Positions 23,971-37,750 are shown, counted from the stretch's first letter. The stretch: DNA of 64,000 bases from Nyssa sinensis (GCA_008638375.1 CM018031.1:5790062-5854061); one strand, 5' to 3'. Translations and numbers: made by a program. Notes: generated by a model not told the origin, from the letters alone.

Positions 23971-24014
<44 letters not shown>

Positions 24015-25810
24015 CAATTAACTTGTGCTAATGAGTTGGGTCAGGTTGAACAAAGGAGACATTAATAACGGGCCAGTTGGTTATTTGCAATGCAATGCAA
24101 TCCCAAAGGATTGAATTCAAGTTGCTGCTTTACGCACATACGGTAAAAATAATATATATATATATATGTATGTATATATACATATACAGAAAGTGTTCAA
24201 TCGTCATTATCTCGGCAAATTTTCATGACTGGTGTCTCGTACGATCCGTAATTGACGATTAATATCTATTTATTGACAAAAGTCGCCTTCGTTTATTATT
24301 ATTATATTCCACTATTACAAGAATTTCTTAGTTACACTGGACATTCATTTTGCCTAACAATATACAAATTTTTTGCTATGTATAAAATTCGTCATGTTAA
24401 AGTTTCAGTTTAATTCTTTTTTATATAATTAAAACGTTTTTATTTTTTTTATTTTATCAAAAATTATAAGAGATATTCACTTAATTATCAAATATCACAA
24501 AAAGAGTTAATATAATTATATATAAAAGTAAAATAATGAAATTTATACTTTTATTTAAGGTTCAATTTTGATTAAAAAAATCAATTAAAATTTTTATAAT
24601 TATCAGATATCAAAAGAAAATAAGTTTAATTATCTCTTATTATCATTATTATATAAAATTTAAAAATAGATTTAAAATATCCTAGAACATATGACCAGAA
24701 AGGACTGGTGAAAAAATACCCAACTAGAATTCAAAACAAAATATCTTTTACAATAATTTAAGGATCATTGATGGGAAACATGCAAACTCTGTATGTAGTC
24801 ATTCCTTTTCAATGCATTTGCCAATGTAGAAATCAAAAACATGTTGTGGTGGGTGCCCCCACACTAAGAACAAGAGAATGATTTTTTAACTTCTACTGAA
24901 TCTCTTATGTTTTGCCTAATCTAGCTTTATTAGATTACTCGTCTAAACCAATGTATGTTCCCCCACATCTAGAAGTTATCAGAGAAAACAGTGTCATCCA
25001 TATAAATCAATACATAAAAGTGCGAGATGTGCATGCATGTTTGAGTTTGACGCAGCAAGATTTGAACTCTATAATTTTACTATTTTTTTCAAATGTCATG
25101 TCAATTCTTTTATCATTATGTTATAATATGTTTAGCAAGTTCGTAGATTTCTTTCCACTCTGTAATTTTATTTTATTTTTTAAATATTATGTTAATACTT
25201 TTATTCCTTATGTTATAATACGTTTAACTGAGTTTTAAAAATTTCTTCAAATTTGACAAACTACGACATAATTTTCTTACAAATTGACTAAGTTTGTGCT
25301 TTTCACTATTTCTAATAATTATTTTTATTGAGAGAATTGAATTTAATTAGTATCTTGTTTTGCTACCAATCTAGAGCAAATAATAGATTAAACTACTGAC
25401 GATTCGAGAGACAGCTAACTCTTAATTGGTTAAAGCCCAACCAAGTTGCCCTAAGCTTAATCAAAGTTTTGAGCAACAAGGCAAGGCACTAGGACCGCTA
25501 AAATGAAAAGGGTTGAAAATCTGAAAGAATGGTTCATATCTTTCACATCACACACACCAAGTTTTTATATCAAGAACACAAATTTTGACCAACTGGGTTT
25601 GAAAGATGAACCCTGGACTGTCTAAGATGGGCTAGCAAGAAATCTGACCCTCGGTGAGGGTCAACACAGGGAATGTTTTAGTATATCAGATAATGCTGAA
25701 CTGTATGTTGGGCCAGAGCCTGTACTATATATCAGGCAATTCTAACAGGCCAACATGTAGCCCTATTTCTAATTTTTTAAATTTACATAACATGATTTTG
25801 GATAGATGAT

Positions 25811-25842
<32 letters not shown>

Positions 25843-26238
25843 CAGTTTTTCAAAAGTTTATTTAATTGCTAAGGTCGATAGTACTAAATTCTTACTATAT
25901 CTTTCTTTATTCATGCAGAGACTTAAATTCTAATCTTTTCTCTCAGAATAGTCAAGTAATGCCAATGGGCACTACTCAGTTTGGCCAATGCCAATGGATA
26001 GAGGATTTAAATAGAACATTTGCTCTATAATGATATTAAGAAGATTTTAATGACTGCTTACACATGCAGATTAGGTGTTCTAATATTGCACTTAGGGAGT
26101 GGTGGTCATTGTTTAAGATGCATTGAATACTTGCTAAATTACAAAGATAAAAAGGTGACAAATTATTTATTTTTTTAATGGCAAATCATATTTTGCTGGA
26201 CTAACGAGCAAGTTTTCATTCCTCTAGGAGGAAAAAAA

Positions 26239-26296
<58 letters not shown>

Positions 26297-26300
26297 TCTC
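21641..26300. other. AT-rich intergenic DNA, no gene seen
   Basis: Long AT-rich tract with simple repeats: (GA)n at 23990-24014, (TA)n near 24153-24180, poly-T near 25811-25842, and (GT)n-(GA)n at about 26239-26292. No open frame shows recognised protein similarity. Confidence 0.5.
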
Positions 26301-27119
26301 CAAATTGTTAGTACATTGAGCCTAACCATTAAAAACACAATGCTCCTACCTTTTTTGAGAAAAGGGTTGCTTTCATTTTACCTACATACTACAAATTTGT
26401 AGATGATCAAATTAATTTTTAGTGACTGCTGGCTCCAAGATTTTTGCACACGTACTGCAACCAGGTTTGTCCCTAATTAATCTCAGCAATCAGAGGTGAT
26501 GATCATTGTATAGATTCATTGAATATTCACTAAACTCCAATTTTGCAACTTTTTGTTTTGTTTTGTTTCGTTTTTCTGTTTGTATATTTTATGGCAGACC
26601 ATATAATCTAGTCATTCTCGTACTAGATGATAGTGAAGATCATCATTTCCAAAAAATTATATACTTTTTAATAGCAAATGATGTCTTTTCAACTAATTAG
26701 GAAGTTGTCATTCTTGTACAAAGATGACAGACCAATATGTTTGTTTGCTGGTTAGGATATGGGGATTGTTAAAATGCTCGAAAGAAATAGTGATAAAAAA
26801 TGGATGTCATGGACTACTTAATCTATTATGAAGATTTTGTTGGGTATTTTTGGTATGCACTCTCAAGTGTTTTGGAAAGTAGAATATAGTCCTAATAGTG
26901 TGTTTGCGATGACAATTTGTGAGGGGAATAAGTGGCGGATATGTCAATTAAAAGAGGCCTTTACATATCACAAGTGTATTTTTATAACCTATTTACTTGT
27001 ATATGTGATATTATAAATTGATGTACTACAAGTAGCAGAAAAATTCAAGAAGTAATGAGAGAGAAAAAAAGTCCAATTCGAAGTCAAATTACTTTGTGAA
27101 AGTGATTGAAAATGTTTTC

Positions 27120-27500
27120 GAAAAGCATTTTGGGTCCAATCATTTTAATATAATCATATATACTCGAATCTCCATATTTTGACCCGCAATGGCCCAACGG
27201 ACCAAATTCAATGCTTGTGCTGCAAGTGAAGTCACATTTTTGGTCAAAAAAACTATGATTGAGTCATTGTTTCTAGTTTTCTTCTTATCCTATCTAATTT
27301 CTAATTTTGGACTCAAATGCGAAAGTCTTAATTTTGATTTTATCCTTTTTTTTTCATAGTTTTGTTAGGATTAGTTTGATAATTGTGAATTCCTAATCAA
27401 CTTAGTAGTTTTCAATCTCTATAAATATTTTAGATTTCTAATTTTAGAGAATTAGATTAGATTTCTAATTCGATGTTTCGCTATCCTATTATCACGTTTG
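27120..27500 (+). repeat. Dispersed repeat related to 56520-56900
   Basis: 'gtcttaattttgattttatcc', 'ttaggattagt', 'caacttagtagttttcaatctctataaatatttta' and 'tctaattttagagaatta' align in order with 56690-56890, with clear divergence. The layout (TATAA-like box, then leader-like DNA) suggests an old LTR. Ends were not determined. Confidence 0.45.
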
Positions 27501-28360
27501 GTGCTTACATCATAAACCCAACGCTCCCATTGGTTTATTTAATTTGTTGTGAAGATAACCTTTTTCTTTTATTTGTTTTTGCAATAAACAAAGTTATATC
27601 AACTTTTTAGTTGAAACGGACTAAATAGTTTTATCATTATTGCAGCCCTGGCAAACAAACACGGTCATAGTAAAAAAAAAATAAATAAATAATTATGTTG
27701 GAGAAAAGAAAGAGAGAAAGGTTAAAATATTTTTTCCCTAATTGTTAGTACATTGATCCTAACCATTAACACAATCCTCCATCTGGATTAAGAAAGGGAT
27801 GCCTTTCAGGCTACTGAATCACCTTTCTGGGCATGCTTATGATGTCAACAAAGAATGAATCTATAACCCCATTTTTATGGGACCCATATGGCCTAACAAA
27901 CAAGTCACTAGTGCAACAACCCTTTATGAAAAACTCCAATTTACAAATATAATTTATTATTTTAATCAGTAATTATTCCACTTTAATATTGTATTAAATT
28001 TTCTAACCTTAATTGAATGAAATATGCAGGTTCATGCACCAAATTACATCCCCAAAAGGGAAAAAGCATTAAACTTTTCTTACATCAAACATCACTATCT
28101 TTATTTAACCCTCAACATTATTCTTTATTAATTTATTATAGGTTTATTGTTGATGTTTACTGTCCAAGGGAATTCTGATGATTGAACAGATTGCATTTAA
28201 ATAAGACGGTGGCTCATGGTATTTGAAATGCAATAGTGCATATCACCTTTGAACTTCCTTCTTATACTCTTTATATTTGGGATTAATTTATAAAACTATT
28301 AATCATGATTTTGATTTCCTAATGTTGCTTAATTTTTGCATGAACTCCTTTCTAGATAAC

Positions 28361-31300
28361 AATAATAAGAATCAAAATCTCATAACAAGTGAGCATTTTG
28401 ATGCTACCCTTTCAAATTTCATTAGAACCCTTTTTTTTTTTTTTAGTTTTTCAAATTTATTTAATTGAATCTGATCTTATCCAATTAATTAAAAAGTTAA
28501 AATTGATAGAAAATTCTGATTATATTTTTCAGCTTCGTAATTTTGAAAAGAAAATGTCAAAAGTTCATTTGAACTCATCATTGTTCAATCTTGAGCTACC
28601 TAAATTAAATTCAACTTGTTATAGGAGTTGGTGTGCCAAGGTTATATATTAGGCATGGCTTTGAAAGTCTTTATCAAAATTTCCTTTTTCTACCTAGTGT
28701 TCCAAATTTCTTTAAGTCGGTGTGCCATTTTAAAGTTTATCTCATACCATTTGACTTTGGACAAGACTTAGCTCCAAACATGATAGCTGAAACCGTCTTC
28801 TTATACAAATAAATGTCATAATTTTAATTTGTTACAGATGCAATTATGTGAATATCACGTGATTATTTATTTTTAAAAATAAACTAAATATTCATTGTAA
28901 TTGTGCAAAATTGTGGATTAAGGCACATATTCGGATATGAGGAACCTCCTCCTACCTAGTTTGGCCAAACACATCCCCTCATGATCATGACCCAAGCTGT
29001 TTGTCAACCAAATTCTTTCGCTTAAGACTTGAATTGTCTACTTTTACTATTTATGAAAAAATTTAGATTGTAAATTGCTTCACCAAGAAAAGTTAGAACG
29101 AGATGTTATTTGTGACTATCATCTTCTTTTCTCATCTTGTTTCATAATATGAGTTCCATTGCAAAAAGTATCTTGACCCGAAATGAACCAATGGATTAGT
29201 GGTTTAACCAATTAATCGAGTTGGATTTTTTTTTTGTACAAGAATTACTATAATTTTAAAATTTGTATTTCATACATTGTGGTATAAAAAGCATAGATAA
29301 TATTAGAGAAAAAAATAGATGGAGATTTTGAAGATGCACATTGCTAAAAAGCAAAAGTCAAAGAACAGAGGGAAGCTCCTCCGTCCGGGTTACAAAATCA
29401 TTCATATTTATGTCATATATATTTGACCAAACTATGCACAACAAAGTTAAGATACACCAAATTCAATGTACCCTTATGATCACGGTCAATAAACTGACTT
29501 CATCTAGTTTGCTTTCTTCCGATCAAGCATACTAATTAATCTAGGTTTTTACAAACATAGAATATAATTAATAATAAGAATCAAAATCTCATAACAAGTG
29601 TGCATTTTAATGCTACCCTTTTAAATTTCACTAGAACCCTTCTTTTTTTTTTTAGTTTTTCAAATTTATTTAATTGAATCTGATCTTATCCAATTCATTA
29701 AAAAGTTAAATTGATAGAAAATTCTGATTATATTTTTCAGCTTTGTAATTTGAAAAGAAAATGTCAAAAGTTCGTTTGAACGTACTCATCATTGTTCAAT
29801 CTTCAGCCTACCTAAAAACTCAACTTGTTATAGGAGTTGGTGTGCATATTAGGCATGGCTTTGAAAGTCTTTATCAAAATTTCCTTTTTCTACCCAGTGT
29901 TCCAAATTTCTTTAAGTCGGTGTGCCATTTTAAAGTTTATGCTCATACCATTTGACTTTGGACAAGACTTAGCTCCAAACATGATAGGTAAAACCGTCTT
30001 CTTATACAAATAAATGTCATAATTTTAATTTATTACAGATGCAATTATGTGAATATCACATGATTATTTATTTTTAACTAAAAACTAAATATTCATTGTA
30101 ATTGTGAAAAATTGTGGATTAAGGCATATATTCGGATATAAGGAACCTTCTCCTACCTAGTTTGGGGCGTATTATTCTTTGACTTTTTCTACCTAGTGTT
30201 CCAAATTTCTTTAAGTCGGTGTGCCATTTTAAAGTTTATCTCATACCATTTGACTTTGGATAAGACTTAGCTCCAAACATGATATGTGAAACCGTCTTCT
30301 TATACAAATAAATGTCATAATTTTAATTTGTTACAAATGCAATTATGTGAATATCAAGTGATTATTTATTTTTAACTAAAAACTAAATATTCATTTTAAT
30401 TGTGGAAAATTGTGGATTAAGGACACATATTCGGATAGGAAGAACCTCCTCCTACCTAGTCTAGGGGCGTATTGTTCTTTGACTTGCAAATCAACCTCCT
30501 CCTACCTAGTTTGGGACGAATTGTTCTTTGACTTTCAGATCATCAGTAATTAGAATTGTAGTTAGCCATGTCTTAAGATAATGGCCAAACTTCCATTGTT
30601 CATTTTACTAGGGGAATTATTTGACCTTTAGAACCACTTCTTTTTGTAAAATCCTTGAGTTTATATATTGACGTAGAACAAATGATTGTTGATGTCTTAG
30701 AGTAATGAAAATGTCCAAGTCTCATTTCAAATCCAAGTACTAATAGGCACAATTCTATCAAGTTCGTTTTGGGACTCAATATCCTTACTTTTACTTGAAA
30801 TAACAAGACGAACCAAATACATTCCCTTATGATTATGACCCAAGTTGTTGGTCAACCAAATTCTTTCGCTTAAGTCTTTAATTGTCTGCTTTTACTATTT
30901 ATGAAAAATTTTAGATTGTAAATTGCTTCACCAAGAAAAGTTAGAACGGGATGTCATTTGTGACTATCACTTTCTTTTCTTATCTTGTTTCATAATATGA
31001 GTTCCATTGCAAAAAGTATCTTCTTTGATTTTTTTTTTTAATCAAACCATTTGACCTGAATGAAGCAATGGATTAGTGGTTTAACCAATTGATCGAGTTG
31101 GATTTTTTTTTTGAACAAGAATTACTATAATTTTAAAATTTGTATTTCATACAATGTGGTATAAAAAGCATAGATAATATTAGAGAAAAAAATAGATGAA
31201 AATTTTGAAGATGCACATTGCTGAAAAGCAAAAGTCAAAGAAAAGAGGGAAGCTCCTCTGTCCAGGTTACAAAATCATCCACATTTCTGTCATATTTGAC

Positions 31301-31467
31301 CAAACTATGCGCAACACAGTTAAGGTACACCAAATTCAATGTATCCTCATGATCACTATCAATAAACTGAGTTCATCCAGTTTGCTGCGTTCATCTAGTT
31401 CGCTTTTTTCCGATCAATCATACTGATTAATCTAGTTTTTTACAAACATAAATATAATTAATAATAA
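28361..31467 (+). repeat. Large tandem duplication, units of about 1.2 kb and 1.9 kb
   Basis: Unit A, about 28361-29570, and unit B, about 29571-31467, both begin 'aataataagaatcaaaatctcataacaagtg' and end 'ttttacaaacataaatataatta'. Unit B contains an internal tandem copy of about 300 bp: 'ttctacc(t/c)agtgttccaaatttctttaagtcggtgtgcc' appears at about 29889 and again at about 30187. It also contains extra sequence at about 30470-30815 that unit A lacks at a 'tttgg/ccaaa(c/t)aca' junction. Short open frames within the units are not shared intact by both copies, so coding is unlikely. Confidence 0.9.
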
Positions 31468-33461
31468 TCCCAACCGATGATAAATCTTCTTATATGCCTC
31501 CAATGGCATCAATGTTCACCTGAGAATTTACACTCCAAAACAATTAATGTCTAAGATGCCACTGTCTAAGGCAACAAAATTTTGAAGTTTTTAACCTCTA
31601 GAAGAGAATACCTGCAATGAAGTTTGCATTAGAGTTTCTAATCACTCCCACATTAAAAACCTTTGCCAGCAGCGGCTAGCTCTTGTAGCTTGAATAGGTA
31701 AATGTTTATTTTTTAATGCAATGCTTAAAACTTAAAAGTAACAAAACCCAAAAGCCTAAAAAAAAAAAAAGATAAAAAAGTGTGGATTTCTATTGCAGAG
31801 GGTTTGCTCTCATTAATTAGTTACTTTCGTTCTAATATGCTACACGAGTTTATAAAAGATTGTGTGAGAGCTTTTTCATTCATGGAAAAAAGTTTAATGG
31901 AACTGTAGCACCGTGTTATTGCTATTGTAGTTTGAACATTACTGTAGAGATCACGTGAGTCTCACAAAAATAATAAATTACAATAGCAGTAGTCCTACTG
32001 AATTTTTTTCATCCATTCACAATCTTATTTGCATTTCTCAAAACATGATCAAATAAATGAAATCAAATTAGAAGTTTTATATTTAATTAAAAACTTAATC
32101 TACTCAATATGTCCATTAATTTCTAGGACCCAAGCCACTTAACCCATATGATATCTGAGAAAAAAACACAAAAAAGGGGTGTTGCCAAGTTTGGTTTCCA
32201 AAAATCAAGTTATTATATAAAGTTCTTTACATAAGTAAAAGAAAAACTACCAAAAGAAAATTCTTCTGATATACATATATATATATATATATATAGACAT
32301 GTTGGGTTTGTATTTGTCTATTGATCATGCCTCATGACTTCAAGTTCAATGGAAAAACCCAAGCCAAAACCGCATTACACGACAATGACACACTGCTGTG
32401 TGTACATTATGCGGATTGAGTGTGACCACAGTGGCTGGAAGTGATGTAGTTTCCGGCGACGGTGACAGTGACTGGCATGCATGAAGTGGACCATTAAAAA
32501 TAGGCTGCTGGAAAAGGATAGGGACCCAGAAAGCTAGTTGCGATTAATACAAACGTGGAGAATATAGAAATGGGCCATGTTCTCTGAATCTGTAAGCATC
32601 ATAGCTTGCCTAACGGGTTAGCCATTATACTACTGATTGCCTGACTGGTTCAGAGTTTGGACTCCATTCTTGGAATTTATTTGTTTATTATGTGAAGCGA
32701 CGGCTGTGATGGGGGTGGTGGAATGATAATGTCGATAACAATCCTTATGTACCTATATATATATATATATATATATGGATACATCACAAATTAATGGAGA
32801 GAAGATGTGAGTGTGTATATGTATATACACATACATTAATTTTATGATGAATAAATAATAATTTTGTTACTTAATAATTATAATTTTAATAGAAAAATTC
32901 CTTATAATATTAGAGATAAAATAGTTATACTTTATATTTATTTTTATATATATCATTTATGACATGTCTTGTAATTATATTTATTAATTTTACATAATTG
33001 AAGTAAAAAATACTATAAATAAAAAAAATTATGACATCAAAAAACACAATTTTTTTTACTTAAAATAGATCTTGGGAGTCTTGTTTTGCCTTAGGTTTAG
33101 TATTATATGTAATATATTTACTAAAAATCAAAATGTTATTAAAAAATTACATATAAAGTTTTATTTTTATTTTAAAAACTATTTACATATAAGAAATACT
33201 ATTTTTTGGATTGAGACTTGGCCCACACAAGCTCTCGAATACTTTAAAGCCAGAAACCCTATTCTTTAAAGCATGAAATAATTATTTATTAATTTTTAAT
33301 TCAAATGATTCTCATTATTTATTATTATTTGATTTATTTTTAACTTGAAAAATCAATGTGTATTTGATTTCTATACCTTTTACTTCACATTTTTATTATT
33401 TATCTTTCACTTCATGCTTCACGTCATTATCATATATATAAATATAAAAGAATATTAACTC

Positions 33462-33502
<41 letters not shown>

Positions 33503-34480
33503 AATGTTGGTCTCTATGCTTTCCATTTAAATTATTAAATTATTCATTAATTACACAATAAGTAAAAATTATTCATCAATTCTAACATTTATAATTTTTT
33601 ATTATTTATAAAAATTAAAAAATATTAAATTTATTTTTTAAGTATTTATTACTGTAATGATGTGTAATTAATATTATCATTCTTGATTTTTCAATTTTTC
33701 AATTTTTTTTAGAATATATGAATTTTTTATGACATTCAATTTTATAATCATTTTTTTGTGGATTCGTAAGCCCGCAAAGCCTGCATTATAAATTAAGGCC
33801 CAGGACCAAGCTAAGGCTTTATTTTTTGGGCCCGGCCCTCTAATTTAGCAGGAGCCCGTAATAGCTCGACCGTGCACGCCTCATTTGTAATCCTATATAT
33901 GGGCAAGACTTCAGTATTGTTCTTTTAGTCTTATCGATACTCTTTTGTATTTTAATTAATTTTTTTATGAAAATGATGAATATTACAATCAATCAATCAA
34001 TTTAACATCACAATCTTATATAGCTACAAAATAACACATAATCTCGAACAGATAAATCGACCAAACCTAACAATAATACGAGTCTTGAATAGATAAATTA
34101 ACTCAGTCCATCATTGGGTGAAAGAAAATGTTCACATCTCTCTAATAAGAGGAGTGAGACTAGAGAACATAACTCCCTGAACGAGGAAGACAATTATAAA
34201 GGTAGTGAACTAAGCTAGTCCCAATTAGTTTGTATTCTAATTGACTTATACAAACAATACATGCTAATGTGTTATCTACATGATTTAATAAAAATATAGA
34301 ACCAACATAACTAAAAGAACAAAATTAAAGTGGATTGGAGTCGTGCCATATATAAATTGATATAAATGTGAGAATTTTTTTTATCACTGTGTTATGAGGT
34401 TTTAAGTTGACTTGATTCAATTATCAGACTTGTTGAGGAAGAGGAAAAAAAAAAAAAAAAACCTCAACAATCAGATCCTT
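31468..34480. other. AT-rich intergenic DNA, no gene seen
   Basis: Contains (TA)n tracts near 32276-32295, 32757-32776 and 33468-33500. A possible degenerate tRNA-like SINE fragment lies at 32605-32670, and a GC-rich patch at 33770-33885 ('gggcccggccctc') resembles a decayed transposon end. No gene recognised. Confidence 0.4.
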
Positions 34481-35115
34481 TGTTGACTCACCATGGAGGA
34501 AGTAAGTGGCTTACAAGTTTAAGCCAAACTTACAAGATGGATGTGGATTAAGATCTTTTATAGAAAATGGCATTGGCCACAGGCTAGCCTTGGCATTTGG
34601 AGATTGGAATGAATGAAGTAGAAGGCAGGTCCATGAGGGCTGTGCAACAGTGCAAAATGGAGTTTAAAAGAGAGAGATTCAATTTGACATTTGAGGATTA
34701 TAATGATGACTGAGGAGGAGATGGTATGTTTGTGTCATTTGAGTGGGGAAGGAAGGGAAGACGAAGATTATTTGTGGCGATGATGTCTTTCATGCAGGGA
34801 TAATGCAAGGATATGGTAATCCTTTGGGAGAGCTTTTGTTTGGACTAGCATTCTAATTGATTAATGGATGGTCTTGTAATTCATCAATGACAATGACATT
34901 GATTTGAGTTTAGCAGTGCCTACCATGGCCTTGGAGGGTCTTGTGACTTGAATACGATAAAGAGTGGAGTTTTGTGGTGCTTACCATGGCCTTACAGGTT
35001 CAGCAAGAGACCGTAATTCATGAGAAACTTTTTAGGGGATGGTCACTGAAATTCGTGATGGGATGGTTGCACGACACTGTCCTTCTATGTGGTATTGATG
35101 TGAGACCCACGACAA
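34481..35115. other. Unexplained, less AT-rich tract
   Basis: About 630 bp clearly richer in G and C than its surroundings, without a long open frame on either strand. It contains an internal near-repeat 'gtgc(c)taccatggcctt(g/a)' at about 34915 and 34977. It might be an untranslated exon, a non-coding RNA, or part of an old element. I recognise no family. Confidence 0.3.
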
Positions 35116-36524
35116 CTTAAGAAACACAAACATCATTATTTTTTAAAAAATAAGACATGAATACTTTAGATACGTATTAAATATATATATATATTATTTG
35201 ACTAACAATAAAATTTAACATTATTTTAATTAAAATTAAAATCAAAAAACAAATCAAAAAAATATTATTACTATATTAAAATAATAAAATCATTTAATAA
35301 TAATTTAAGAAATCTTTTTATTTAATTATTAGCATTTATGATTCAACTTTCAAAATAAATTTACTAACTACTAATTATAAGTAAAACATATATATGTGTA
35401 CGTATAATAATAATAATAATAATAATAAAAAGTAGATGAGTAGAGTAGAAAAAGAGAAAAAATATTCTAAAAAAATAATAATAATGATAAAAGGGTTTAA
35501 AATGTGTTTCTAACATATTCATAACATGTCTAAAATTCAAAAAGAAATATAATTTTTTTGCGTGTTCAAAAAGTATCTAAGAGTATTGGTACTATTCGAC
35601 ATGTGTTCAATACCGCCAGAATAAAATATTCATACTTCATAATCAATGTGTTATATGATCACGTAACTTACTTTTGAAATTCATAAACCGGTGAGTTTTT
35701 TTTTAAAAAAGTAATGGGATATTACAATAGATAAATTACAATCAATCAATTAAAAAGATTCTTAAATGTTAGAATCAACCACAAACTAACATAGTCATGG
35801 ACAGACAAACTAGTCCAATATATTATTAAATAAAAATAATATTCATATTTTTTTAATAAAAGAAACATAGTGGTTATTAACTGGATTACTCCTAGTTGAT
35901 TTTATAAAGCGAAGCTTTTGAAAACAATGAATTGTGGTGAATGATTTTTTTTTTAATATTTCATTTTGTTATTTTAAACAAGTTATATTTGATAAGGCAA
36001 TTTCTTACTTAACATTGCTATTTGTTTCATTACATGCGTAAGTCTCAACAGGGTGAGTGTTGAAATACTAACCCTAGCATTTCTTAATTAGATTAGCGGT
36101 CTTTAAGAAAGAAGAAAGGAAATTATGGCATGGAAAGAGAAAATAATATTGATGTCTTTATACAATTTGTTATCTACCAATATATATATATATAAACATG
36201 AATATATAATTTTTGTATGGGTTATAGTATAATTTCTAAAAGTTTAGAGTCATAGTATAATTTCGAAAAGTTTAAGGTTATTGAATTGTAATATCCAAAA
36301 CTTTTTAGGTTCAAAATGTATTTTCAAAACTTGAAGGACTTTAAATATCGTCTTTTTCTGACATAATTCCTTCTTCTCTTGACCATTTTCATTTTTCATC
36401 TAGACCATCTCACCACCTTTCTTCAGGACTAGTAAACAATTTGCCGTTAAACATATCTAATCTTATATAATTCACTAATAACCACGCTGAGTTGTACGAG
36501 GAATCAAAACAAATCAACATCTGA

Positions 36525-36591
36525 CACGTGGATGCCAACTGGAAGAACTCCAAAAAGCTTAGACTACAAAACAAAAGGTATGCTGACGTCA
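36525..36591 (+). promoter_or_regulatory. G-box and TGACGTCA element upstream of the ERF1-like gene
   Basis: CACGTG at 36525-36530 and the perfect palindrome TGACGTCA at 36584-36591, about 450 and 390 bp before the TATA box at 36976. TGACG elements bind TGA bZIP factors, and G-boxes bind MYC2-type bHLH factors. Both are known inputs to ERF1/ORA59-class promoters; function here is inferred. Confidence 0.4.
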
Positions 36592-36975
36592 GTTCAATTG
36601 CTTCTCTGACCTGTCTAGCTATATTTGACCCATGTGCATCAATTATCTTTCATTGGTTTGATTATATATATATATATATATATTTATTAGAAAGAATATA
36701 TTCAACTCAACAAAAAAAATAATAATAATAATTACATGAATCTTGTTGTACTCATGTCTTTTATTCATATTTGATACTATGGTACATAGACATTATAATT
36801 AAACACAACAAAAATAGAATTATATTTTACAAAGAAAATATATTGCAAATAGTGCCAAGACATCCTCTTTGGCCAGTCTTCTTCTTTTTTACCCTTATCT
36901 TTTTTCTTTTTCCCATTAACACTGTCCCTTTTTTTCATATTGCATTTCACAGTCCGATCTTCCCTCTTCTTTGGG

Positions 36976-36983
36976 TATTTAAA
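36976..36983 (+). promoter_or_regulatory. TATA box of the ERF1-like gene
   Basis: TATTTAAA about 95 bp before the ATG at 37078 and 231 bp before the in-frame ATG at 37214. The spacing favours the upstream ATG as the natural start. Confidence 0.5.
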
Positions 36984-37077
36984 GGGAGGCCTAGACCTAA
37001 ACATGTTCACCCCAAAGTGTACTACTGAAAACAGAGTGAGTCTATTTCATACCCAAAGACATTCAAAGCCTCTTCAG

Positions 37078-37750
37078 ATGGATTCCCTATCTCTTCCACT
37101 CCCAAAATTCTGATTTCTCGCCGGAATCTTCATTCTGGTCACCGGAATCCTTCTCTTGGGATGGCCTAACATTCAACAATTCCCTTCCTTTCAATGAAAA
37201 TGACTCAGAGGAAATGGTCCTTTTCAGTGTCCTAACACAAGCATCACAAGAAACATCAGAAACCATTTCCACTGATCAAATTAAGGAAGATCATGAGGTT
37301 TGTTCAAAAGCCAAAGAGAAACCCGAGAAGGAAAAGTCTTACAGAGGTGTTAGAAGACGGCCTTGGGGAAAATTTGCAGCTGAAATAAGAGATTCCACTA
37401 GGAATGGCATAAGGGTGTGGCTGGGCACATTTGACAGTGCAGAAGCAGCTGCTTTAGCCTATGATCAAGCCGCTTTTTCAACGCGTGGTCCAGCGGCTAT
37501 TCTGAACTTTCCGGCAGAAAGAGTTCGTGAATCGCTTCGCGACATGGAGTACACTGCTGAGGTTGGGTGTTCCCCAGTGGTGGCTCTCAAGAAAAGACAC
37601 TCCTTGAAGAGGAAAACTATGAGCAAGAAGAATAAAGAGAGAGAGGTGAAGATACAGAATGTGGTGGTGTTAGAGGACTTGGGTACAGAGTACTTAGAAC
37701 AACTTTTGAGTTCATCTGAGAGTGCTATTCCCTTGGTGAATCTAGAATAA
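37078..37750 (+). CDS. ERF1-like group-IX ethylene response factor; one-base frameshift near the N-terminus
   Basis: A nuclear AP2/ERF activator acting downstream of ethylene and jasmonate. As written, only 37214-37750 is open (178 residues from MVLFSVLTQ). It has an AP2 domain at residues 43-100 ([27 protein letters not shown]) and a C-terminal [16 protein letters not shown] motif typical of ERF1. Upstream the same frame keeps family sequence (NSDFSPESS, then [11 protein letters not shown]) but has no ATG. ATG 37078 lies one frame away: MDS, then a shift. One extra C in CCC (37085-37087) accounts for it and would give about 223 residues, close to the 218 of Arabidopsis ERF1. So this is either a real mutation forcing a 178-residue protein or a sequencing error. 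Confidence 0.88.

Noticed and set aside
12147..37750. A new multi-gene biochemical system linking the ERFs, DUF2828 and PRPs
   Set aside because: These are unrelated plant families with independent promoters; nothing in the sequence ties them functionally beyond the ERF cluster and the PRP array.
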